Shown here: piece by piece, positions 6,921-11,855 of the stretch
How the letters are laid out: each line of letters opens with the position of its first letter
Position numbering within the stretch: position 1 is the first letter of the stretch
Assembly (NCBI GenBank): GCA_021845645.1
Contig: JAJZVM010000125.1
Location: 1-11,855 of the forward strand
Source of the DNA: Bacillota bacterium
Lineage (GTDB): Bacteria; Bacillota_E; JAJZYS01; JAJYTV01
Length of the DNA: 11,855 bases
Reading direction: 5' to 3'
Made by a program: the position numbers and the translations under genes
Notes under the pieces: model-generated
What the model was told of the DNA's origin: nothing
The model's database searches: none
Seen by the model: only the letters and a program-made list of their open reading frames with translations

Positions 6921-7254
6921 CGCAGAGAAGCGACCCGTTTCAATCCCCATCTTCCGGCGAACAGCCGGTTGGCTGGGACGTTCTGGCGCGGCAGGCGCCC
7001 GCGTCAGAACGGATGCGAGCACCCCTGGCCTTGGGACAAGGCCAGGTAAGCACTCCGGCGTAGCGAAGGCTGGAAGCGGCGGCGCCAGGCCGCCGCATCT
7101 CTCGGGCCTGCGGCCTGTGCCTGAAAGTGAAAAGCAGTGGATGATGGCATGGTGCGCCAGGTGCGCAGTGGCAGACGGCAGTGATGCAGCCGCCTACTCT
7201 TGCGGCGATGCCCCCCGCCATCACCTGGGGGTTGTAACTGCGCGGAATCATCTA
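6921..7254. other. gene-free stretch dense in inverted repeats
   Basis: No credible gene on either strand between the DUF2079 start and the hydrolase remnant. What it does hold is several perfect stems. CCTGGCCTTG/CAAGGCCAGG (7024-7033/7037-7046) has a 3-base loop. GCGGCGGC/GCCGCCGC (7076-7083/7089-7096) competes with CAGGCCGC/GCGGCCTG (7086-7093/7110-7117). TGCGC/GCGCA lies at 7153-7157/7163-7167. GCAGCCGC pairs with GCGGC-GA-TGC (7186-7193/7202-7211). CCCCC/GGGGG (7212-7216/7227-7231) has a loop holding GCCATCA, which can also pair back to TGATGGC at 7142-7148. It could be a structured leader or small RNA, or the scar of a mobile element. I recognise no known RNA family or transposase remnant. 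Confidence 0.5.
7024..7046. repeat. 10-bp perfect hairpin with 3-base loop
   Basis: CCTGGCCTTG, GGA, CAAGGCCAGG: a perfect inverted repeat with the tightest loop in the window and no adjacent T-run. It lies just upstream of the longest possible DUF2079 reading frame. It could be a leader hairpin, a protein-binding dyad or the end of a lost element. Confidence 0.6.
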
Positions 7255-7905
7255 GGCCATGCCAACACCCTGCAGGGCGATGGCAGGCTGAGTCGCACGG
7301 CGCCCGGCCCGCAGCCGCCTGACCATTACACGTATGACCCGCTCGATCCCGTACCGACCGTGGGCGGCAGCCTGCTGATGCCGAGTCGCTATCGGCCCGG
7401 CCCCCTCGACCAGCGGCCGAACGAACAGCGGCAGGACGTGCTCTGCTACACGAGCGACCCTTTCTCGGAGCCGTACACGGTGATCGGGCCGGTGTCGGCC
7501 GAGCTTGTGGTCTCTTCGTCGGCGCCGGACACGGACTTCGTAGCGAGGCTGGTGGACGTATATCCGGACGGGCGGGCCATGACCCTCACGGATGGCATCG
7601 TGCGCACCCGTTGGCGAGAGACCTACGCCCTGCCCGGGGAGATCCACCCGGCACCGCCAAAGCTCCTTGAGCCGGGTGAGGTGGTCCGGCTCACCATCGC
7701 TCTCTGGGCGACAGGCGTCAGCTTCCTGCCTGGCCACCGGTTGCGTCTCGAGGTGACGAGCAGCTCGTTCCCGCGCTGGGATCGCAACCTCAATACCGGG
7801 GAGGACGAGTTCCTCATGAGCGTCACACCGCAGAAGGCTGAGCAGACGATCTTCCACGACGCGGATCACCCAAGCTCCATCGTCCTGCCGCACGTTCCGG
7901 CCTGA
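7255..7905 (+). pseudogene. C-terminal remnant of CocE/NonD-family (X-Pro dipeptidyl-peptidase-like) hydrolase
   Basis: About 216 residues match the C-terminal beta-jelly-roll domain of CocE/X-Pro-dipeptidyl-peptidase-type hydrolases. Similarity begins abruptly at GHANTLQGDGRLS and continues through DHYTYDPLDPVPTVGG, a conserved family stretch. It then runs through DVLCYTSDP, GPVSAELVVSSSAPDTDF and LPGHRLRLEVTSSSFPRWDRN to a normal stop. The catalytic alpha/beta-hydrolase core with its Ser-Asp-His triad, roughly 350 residues in the family, is absent. The frame stays open upstream (to 6778 and beyond an ATG at 7141), but those residues look unrelated and run antisense to the DUF2079 gene. No ribosome site precedes the ATG at 7141. 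I read this as a gene truncated by deletion or rearrangement near 7252. The well-kept sequence with no internal stop or frameshift suggests a recent event or retained expression of the domain alone. Confidence 0.75.
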
Positions 7906-7914
7906 CACGGGCTG

Positions 7915-7944
7915 AGGGCGCCGTTCCTGCCATGGCGGCGCCCT
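7915..7944 (+). terminator. stem-loop after hydrolase remnant
   Basis: AGGGCGCCG (7915-7923) pairs perfectly with CGGCGCCCT (7936-7944) around a 12-base loop, ten bases after the remnant's stop. There is no T-run, only GCTTGT. The position fits the old hydrolase gene's terminator. Confidence 0.5.
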
Positions 7945-7956
7945 GCTTGTGCCCGC

Positions 7957-7991
7957 AACTGCTGTAAGCGGGATTGGCGGCTACAGCAGTT
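7957..7991 (-). terminator. stem-loop overlapping histidine-kinase stop codon
   Basis: AACTGCTGTA (7957-7966) and TACAGCAGTT (7982-7991) form a perfect 10-bp stem with a 15-base loop. The right arm contains the kinase's last codons and TAG. It lies between convergent transcription units and is a plausible 3' end for the two-component operon, though the T-run is poor. Confidence 0.5.
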
Positions 7992-9360
7992 TGCGGGGCT
8001 GTACATCGCCAAATGGCGCGGGGACTTCGCTGTCCTGTCGGGCGGTCGGATCCCGAGGTCTTCGCGCGGCCCCCGGCCCGTTCCCGCCTGCGGGGGCGGT
8101 GGCTACCGGCCAGCGTATCGTGACCTCGGTACCCTTTCCCGCGCCCGTAGCGAGATCGACCGATCCGCCCCTGGATGCGACGAGCACGCGCGCAAGCGCC
8201 AGCCCCAGGCCCAGGCCGCCTTGGCCATCACCGCTGTAGAAGCGCTCGAACGCATGCGCCGCCACTTCGGGAGTCATGCCGACGCCCCGGTCCCGCACCC
8301 AGACTGAGGCCATGTCGTGCTCCTGGCGCCAGCCCACCTCGACACTGGTGCCTGGCGGGTTGTGCCGTTCCGCGTTGTCGACCAGGAGCCCGAGCACCTG
8401 CTGGACCTCGGCGGCCGGAGCCGCCACCCAGAGGCCTTGCGGACCCTCCTCCAGCTTGTGTCCGCGGGCGGCGCGCCGCAGGGTCGGCGCAAGCTCCGAC
8501 AGGGCATCGCTTTCCCTTGTGTCGAGGTTGCGGATGCGCGCCGCGAGGCGGGCGGCTTCGCGTTGCGCGAGGACCGCGGCTTCCTTGGCCTCGTCGCGCT
8601 TCAGCCGACCGCTGCTGAGCAGTTCGAGCGTGCCGAGCACGGTGGAGAGCGGTGTGCGCAAATCGTGCAGCGTCATCTCGCGCAAGGCCCTTTCGCGCTG
8701 CTCCGAAGCCTCCAGTGCGCCGAACATCTGGCCGAGGCGGTCCAGCATGCGCTGCAGGGACATGGCCAGGTCCCGGATTTCGCGGACGCCATGGTGCTGC
8801 GGCAGGTGGGTCTCGAGGTCTCCCGTCTCGCTGATGCGTGCCGCCTCCGCCGACAGGGAGGAGAGGGGCGCCGCAAGGCTGCGCGCGATGCCCACGGCCA
8901 CGGTCGCCGCCAGCAGGACCGCCGCCAGGGTGACAACCGCCAGCACGCCCTCGAGCGCACCGACGGGGCGCGCCACAGTGTCCATGGCGACTTGTTCGAG
9001 AAAGAGGCCTCCCGGAATCAGGACCACATCGCGCAAAACGCCGCGCTGCCGGCTCACGCCGAGAGGCGGACTCTCTCCCGGCGTGGCGCCGAAGCTGGCG
9101 ATGCGCCTTCCACTCGGGTCGTAGACCGCGACGGATCCGCCGAAGGCGCGGCCGTCCCGTACGCCCCCCGTGCGGAGATAGAAGCGGGCGTCCGACTGCA
9201 CGGCATTCACGAGCTGCAACTCGAGATTCTGCTCGAGCACGCTGTGTAGAAAGTAGGCGGCGCCGAAGTCCACCAGGAGAAGCGACGCTCCCACGAGCGC
9301 CACCATGGCGAGCAGCAACCGACGGCTGAGGCTCTGCAGACCGGGTCTAGGCTTCGCCAT
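7981..9360 (-). CDS. membrane sensor histidine kinase (HAMP, HisKA, HATPase)
   Basis: 459 residues; autophosphorylates on His and passes the phosphate to the adjacent OmpR-type regulator. Layout: membrane helix about 15-38; extracytoplasmic sensor about 39-132, small, of unrecognised type; second helix about 134-158; HAMP about 159-211. The dimerisation/phospho-acceptor helix carries LHDLRTP with H232, a variant of the usual SHELRTP. The ATPase domain shows the N-box LVDNAERHNPPG (N329), G1 DRGVG (D357-G361), F-box FERFYSG (371-377) and G2 GGLGLGL (381-387). All key residues for kinase function are present. After the last strand (about 419) comes an odd 40-residue Pro/Arg-rich tail. The ATG lies inside the end of the regulator gene (14-bp overlap) without its own clear ribosome site, implying coupled translation. 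The stimulus is not predictable from sequence. Confidence 0.92.
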   Translation of the reverse strand: MAKPRPGLQSLSRRLLLAMVALVGASLLLVDFGAAYFLHSVLEQNLELQLVNAVQSDARFYLRTGGVRDGRAFGGSVAVYDPSGRRIASFGATPGESPPLGVSRQRGVLRDVVLIPGGLFLEQVAMDTVARPVGALEGVLAVVTLAAVLLAATVAVGIARSLAAPLSSLSAEAARISETGDLETHLPQHHGVREIRDLAMSLQRMLDRLGQMFGALEASEQRERALREMTLHDLRTPLSTVLGTLELLSSGRLKRDEAKEAAVLAQREAARLAARIRNLDTRESDALSELAPTLRRAARGHKLEEGPQGLWVAAPAAEVQQVLGLLVDNAERHNPPGTSVEVGWRQEHDMASVWVRDRGVGMTPEVAAHAFERFYSGDGQGGLGLGLALARVLVASRGGSVDLATGAGKGTEVTIRWPVATAPAGGNGPGAARRPRDPTARQDSEVPAPFGDVQPRKLL

Positions 9361-10027
9361 GATCGTCTAGACGGTAGCCGAAACCGCGCATGGTGTGAAT
9401 GAGACGAGGTCCGTGGACCTCGAGCTTGCGGCGCAGGTAGCTGATGTAGACGTCGAGCACGCCGCTTTCGACCTCGGTATCGTAACCCCAGACGCGCTCG
9501 AGGATCTGATCGCGCGTCAGGACACGCCGTGGGTTGCGCATGAACAAGCAGAGGAGGTCGTATTCGCGGCGGGTAAGCTCGAGCGGCTGACCGGCGCGCA
9601 GAGCCTCCTGGCGCTCCAGGTGCACCTCGATATCGGCGAACGTCAGCACCGGAAGGCGATCGGTTGGAACTGGGTGACGGGCCACCGCGCGCATGCGCAT
9701 GACGAGCTCCTCAAAGGCAAAGGGCTTCCCGACGTAGTCGTCCGCGCCGAGTTCGAAGCCGTGCACCCGATCTGGCACCGAACCGCGCGCGGTGAGCATG
9801 ATGACGAAGACGCCACGGTCCTTGAGGCGAGGCACAAGCGCGAAGCCCGACCCGTCGGGCAGGTTCACATCGACAAGGGCCAGCTGGAAGGCGGTGCGTC
9901 CGATGAGAGCGATCGCGCTGGCCATCGTGTCGCATGGGGTCGGGTCGAAACCCTCCGCTTCGAGGCCGAGGCGCAGCGTCGCCGCGAGAGACGGATCGTC
10001 CTCTACCACTAGGACACGCATGGCCAC
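9347..10027 (-). CDS. OmpR/PhoB-family response regulator
   Basis: 226 residues; partner of the overlapping histidine kinase. The receiver domain (about 4-117) has the acidic pair E9-D10, the phospho-acceptor D53 (LVDVNLPDGSG), T79 and K101 (VGKPF). The winged-helix output domain (about 128-222) has LTRREYDLL, VLTRDQILERVWG and the terminal SYLRRKLE plus TMRGFGYRL typical of OmpR/PhoB DNA binding. Start choice: AAGGAG stands five bases before GTG 10027 and eleven before ATG 10021, so GTG is preferred; the ATG would give 224 residues. The frame is open to 10300, but that is intergenic. A long leader with an imperfect inverted repeat (10118-10144) lies upstream and could be the autoregulatory site. 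The genes it controls are unknown; the divergent oxidoreductase is a candidate by position. Confidence 0.94.
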   Translation of the reverse strand: MAMRVLVVEDDPSLAATLRLGLEAEGFDPTPCDTMASAIALIGRTAFQLALVDVNLPDGSGFALVPRLKDRGVFVIMLTARGSVPDRVHGFELGADDYVGKPFAFEELVMRMRAVARHPVPTDRLPVLTFADIEVHLERQEALRAGQPLELTRREYDLLCLFMRNPRRVLTRDQILERVWGYDTEVESGVLDVYISYLRRKLEVHGPRLIHTMRGFGYRLDDHGEA

Positions 10028-10117
10028 CGCATCTCCTTGGCAGAAAAAATCGTACCGGGTGGAGACAGACCTGAATGCCGTTCGCAAGCGAAATGCAGGC
10101 GACAAGATTGTGGAGTT

Positions 10118-10144
10118 TGCACCTTGTAAACGAGTTACAGTGCA
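10118..10144. promoter_or_regulatory. imperfect inverted repeat, possible regulator-binding site
   Basis: TGTAA (10125-10129) and TTACA (10135-10139) flank ACGAG. Outside them TGCAC (10118-10122) and GTGCA (10140-10144) also pair, with a 2-base bulge on the left. Ten matched base pairs in an A/T-richer region about 90 bp before the regulator start make it a good operator candidate. OmpR-type proteins more often use direct repeats, so the binding partner is open. Confidence 0.4.
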
Positions 10145-10298
10145 CTTAGATCTGCTAAGGCGTGGCGCTTGAAAGGCAAATGGCGAGGCCAGCCTGGCTA
10201 GGCCCGTCCCAGCCGAAACCGGGCTCCTCCAGCTCTCTGACCCTCCCGACTTCGGTCGTCCGTGCCTGCGTGCAGTTCGCCGCGGTAAACAGGTCGCC

Positions 10299-10318
10299 AC
10301 CGGGGAGGGGACCCCGGT
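10299..10318 (+). repeat. 7-bp stem-loop in oxidoreductase leader
   Basis: ACCGGGG (10299-10305) pairs with CCCCGGT (10312-10318) around AGGGGA. It stands about 55 bp before the oxidoreductase ATG. Without a T-run a terminator role is doubtful; it may be a leader structure or chance in GC-rich DNA. Confidence 0.35.
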
Positions 10319-10355
10319 CGTTTGCAGAAGACGTTGTCAGAACCCTAGACAAGCA

Positions 10356-10367
10356 GGTGGAGGCACC
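10356..10367 (+). promoter_or_regulatory. ribosome site in a small hairpin loop
   Basis: GGTG-GAGG-CACC: a 4-bp stem presents the GAGG part of the ribosome site as its loop, six bases before ATG 10373. It fixes the start of the oxidoreductase. Any control effect is speculative because the stem is short. Confidence 0.45.
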
Positions 10368-10372
10368 AAGCG

Positions 10373-11290
10373 ATGAACGTCTTGCGGGTGGATGCCGAGG
10401 GATCTCTTGTACATGCCGAGCAGGCGCGGCCTGAGCCGCAAGCCTCGGAACTGCTGGTCGAGGTCGCGTACGCCGGCGTGAACTTCGCCGACCTCGGGAC
10501 AAAGGACGGGGTTCCCGGCAGTGAGGTGTCCGGCGTCGTTGCGGCGGTCGGCGAAGGCGTGAGCGGGTTCGCGGTCGGGGACCCGGTCGTTGGCATGCGC
10601 GCGGTGGGCGGTTATGCCGCGTACACGCGGCTGCCCGCTGCCCTGGCCACAAAGCTTCCCGCGGCCGTCCCCCTGGACACGGCGGCCTCGGTCTATACGC
10701 AGGGCCTTACAGCCTACCATCTCCTGCATACCGCAGGCCGGGTGAGCAGCGGCGAGCGCGTGCTGATCCTCGCGGGAGCCGGGGGGGTCGGCAGCCTCGC
10801 CATCCAGTGGGCCCGGCAGGAACAGGCTGGCATCATCGCCGTCGCCAGCACACCTGAGAAGCGCAGGCACGCGTCTTCGCTCGGAGCCGACAAGGCTATC
10901 GGCTATGAAGAAGTGCCCGCTCTTGGCGAGCAGGCGGTGGACCTCGTTCTGGACAGCGTCGGCGGCCAGAGTTTCGGCGACGCCCTGAAGGTGCTCGCGA
11001 CCTACGGTCGCATCGTCGTCTATGGACAGGCGGCAGGGTCGCGACCGGAGCTCCAGGTCGGGCAATTGATCGGGCGTTGCCAGTCCGTGACCGGCTTCTC
11101 CATCAGTTTGCTGGGCCTCACAGCGCCCGAACGGTTCCGCCATGGCGTATCCGCCCTGCTGCAGGCGCTTGCCGGAGGAACCCTCCACCCCGTGGTCGAG
11201 CACGTATACCCTTGGCGGGAAGCCGGGGAGGCCTGGTCCCGCCTGCGTTCGCGTCAGTCGGTCGGCAAGCTTCTGCTGGCGTTCAAGTAG
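10373..11290 (+). CDS. zinc-independent quinone-oxidoreductase-type dehydrogenase (MDR superfamily)
   Basis: 305-residue cytoplasmic NAD(P)H-dependent oxidoreductase of the medium-chain dehydrogenase/reductase superfamily, quinone reductase/enoyl reductase branch. The N-terminal GroES-like domain has GVNFADL (35-41) and PGSEVSGVVAAVG (48-60). The Rossmann domain has LILAGAGGVGSLAIQWA (131-147) with the family's AGGVG core, then DLVLDSVGG (190-198) and GRIVVYGQA (212-220). The C-terminal GTLHPVV and SVGKLLLAF match the family ending. No structural or catalytic zinc ligands are seen. The loop between NFADL and PGSE is only five residues (GTKDG), where relatives usually carry about ten more (a YP...LPF stretch). 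That accounts for much of the short length and would alter the substrate cleft. ATG 10373 has GGAGG nine bases upstream. It is transcribed away from the response regulator. The substrate cannot be stated. Confidence 0.9.
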   Translation: MNVLRVDAEGSLVHAEQARPEPQASELLVEVAYAGVNFADLGTKDGVPGSEVSGVVAAVGEGVSGFAVGDPVVGMRAVGGYAAYTRLPAALATKLPAAVPLDTAASVYTQGLTAYHLLHTAGRVSSGERVLILAGAGGVGSLAIQWARQEQAGIIAVASTPEKRRHASSLGADKAIGYEEVPALGEQAVDLVLDSVGGQSFGDALKVLATYGRIVVYGQAAGSRPELQVGQLIGRCQSVTGFSISLLGLTAPERFRHGVSALLQALAGGTLHPVVEHVYPWREAGEAWSRLRSRQSVGKLLLAFK

Positions 11291-11299
11291 GGCGAGGCA

Positions 11300-11346
11300 C
11301 GCAATTTCCGGCGCGCCGCCAGCACGGACATCCGCAACTTCCGGCG
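11300..11346 (+). repeat. 14-bp direct repeat, two copies
   Basis: CGCAATTTCCGGCG (11300-11313) and CGCAACTTCCGGCG (11333-11346) differ at one base and start 33 bp apart, directly after the oxidoreductase stop. The role is unknown; too few copies for an array. Confidence 0.5.
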
Positions 11347-11362
11347 GCTACTCACAGGGTGG

Positions 11363-11411
11363 CCGCCGCCCTTTTGATGCCCCTGCCCTGGGGGCCTGGC
11401 CCGGGCGGCGG
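11363..11411. terminator. nested stem-loop between convergent genes
   Basis: CCGCCGCCC (11363-11371) pairs with GGGCGGCGG (11403-11411). Inside, GCCCC (11379-11383) pairs with GGGGC (11391-11395). It is placed between the oxidoreductase (+) and the transporter gene (-), as expected for a bidirectional terminator; TTTT occurs only inside the loop, and TTT follows the stem on the + strand. Confidence 0.5.
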
Positions 11412-11437
11412 TTTCCGGTGTAGATCGCACGGCGCCT

Positions 11438-11855
11438 TCAGGCCCGAACATCCCTGCCGCCGTGCGGCATGCCTTCGCCTCGACCGAAGAAATGGTTGAA
11501 AAGGAGTGCGTTCCCCGTCTGCAGGATGGCCGCGAGCAGCACGGGCAGACCGGCGAACTGGAGGGCCCCCAGAAGGTAGCCGCCAATCGACGGGCTCACC
11601 GCGTTGGTCACATTAAAGGGCAGGTTGGTCGCGGAACTGACGCGACTTCGCTCACCCTGATCCACAAAATCCAGCACAAGCGATTGGCGTGCCGGATCGC
11701 CGACCTTCTGGAACGCCATCCGGACGAGGAACAGGGCGCTCGCAACCATGAACGTCGGGGACAGCGCGACAAGCGCCGTGAATACCGCGGCGATGAGTCG
11801 CGTCCAGACGACGGCGTTCACCCGGCCGAGGCGGCGCGCCAAGGGTGCCGAGGCC
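11438..11855 (-). CDS. MFS transporter, C-terminal part (gene continues beyond window)
   Basis: Last 138 or so residues of a major facilitator superfamily membrane transporter; the frame remains open at the window edge, so the 5' part is missing. Seen: a cytoplasmic loop of the LARRLGR type (the end of a PLxxRxGR-like motif), then hydrophobic helices VVWTRLIAAVFTALVALSP and FMVASALFLVRMAF. A polar loop follows, DPARQSLVLDFVDQGERSRV, with the Asp/Glu/Arg spacing common between MFS helices. Two final helices follow, the second covering FAGLPVLLAAILQTGNALLF, and then a short hydrophilic tail. The residue count fits about the last four membrane helices. The substrate (drug, sugar, metabolite) cannot be told from this portion. 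It converges on the oxidoreductase gene across a 147-bp gap with a nested stem-loop. Confidence 0.82.
   Translation of the reverse strand, partial: ASAPLARRLGRVNAVVWTRLIAAVFTALVALSPTFMVASALFLVRMAFQKVGDPARQSLVLDFVDQGERSRVSSATNLPFNVTNAVSPSIGGYLLGALQFAGLPVLLAAILQTGNALLFNHFFGRGEGMPHGGRDVRA

Larger units (their letters stand above)
10028..10372. promoter_or_regulatory. divergent intergenic region (promoters of regulator and oxidoreductase)
   Basis: 345 bp without a gene. The left part (about 10040-10180) is clearly richer in A/T than the surroundings, as expected of a promoter for the regulator operon. On the minus strand TTTACA (10131-10126) is a reasonable -35, but the hexamer 17 bases on (TCTTGT) is a poor -10. 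On the right, TTGCAG at 10322 with TAGACA 18 bases on could serve the oxidoreductase. It also holds the dyad at 10118-10144 and a stem-loop at 10299-10318. Confidence 0.5.

Noticed and set aside
6940..7251. 103-residue minus-strand frame in the repeat-rich stretch
   Set aside because: Composition looks random, no recognisable family, no ribosome site.
6778..7254. Upstream part of the frame holding the CocE-like domain
   Set aside because: No similarity to the hydrolase core, runs antisense to the DUF2079 gene, and no ribosome site.
8276..9249. Long plus-strand frames opposite the histidine kinase
   Set aside because: Antisense shadows of a gene with all kinase motifs intact.
10028..10300. 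N-terminal extension of the response regulator to 10300
   Set aside because: The receiver domain starts right at the GTG/ATG near 10027, which has AAGGAG upstream. The extension covers the promoter region.
10337..11203. 288-residue minus-strand frame opposite the oxidoreductase
   Set aside because: Shadow frame; the plus strand has a full MDR domain set with a good ribosome site.
1..11855. CRISPR array, tRNA/rRNA genes, intact insertion sequence
   Set aside because: No regularly spaced repeats with spacers, no tRNA T-arm consensus, no transposase coding sequence seen.

Overview
This is a GC-rich bacterial chromosomal window with strong purine-rich Shine-Dalgarno sites (GGGAGG, GGAGG, AAGGAG) and frequent GTG starts. 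It carries no rRNA, tRNA or other phylogenetic marker. The gene style would suit a high-GC Firmicutes-like or other high-GC free-living bacterium, but the lineage cannot be fixed from this sequence. I see no CRISPR array, intact insertion sequence or phage module.

Left part (about 100-4203, + strand): three cyclic-di-GMP genes in a row. The first is a GAF-PAS-GGDEF-EAL hybrid with both catalytic motifs intact. The second is a stand-alone EAL-like protein in which every catalytic position I could align is replaced. The third is a multi-pass membrane GGDEF protein whose ATG overlaps the stop of the pseudo-EAL gene (ATGA). The last two look like a translationally coupled receptor/cyclase pair. 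Tail-to-tail with the cyclase and with no gap lies an unrecognised small gene (minus strand). It is divergent from a XRE-type regulator (4595-4966, +).

Middle part (5052-7992): a DUF2079 polytopic membrane protein (minus strand) with an added C-terminal soluble domain. Next comes a gene-free stretch of about 335 bp that is dense in perfect inverted repeats. A promoterless C-terminal remnant of a CocE/X-Pro dipeptidyl-peptidase-like hydrolase follows, closed by two consecutive stem-loops.

Right part (7981-11855): an overlapping OmpR-family response regulator / histidine kinase operon (minus strand). A 345-bp intergenic region with an imperfect inverted repeat separates it from a divergently transcribed zinc-independent quinone-oxidoreductase-type dehydrogenase (+). 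A nested stem-loop then lies between that gene and the 3' part of an MFS transporter gene that runs out of the window (minus strand).

The most interesting items are the catalytically dead EAL protein coupled to the membrane diguanylate cyclase, the structured non-coding stretch at about 7024-7231 beside a truncated hydrolase, and the XRE/small-ORF divergent pair.
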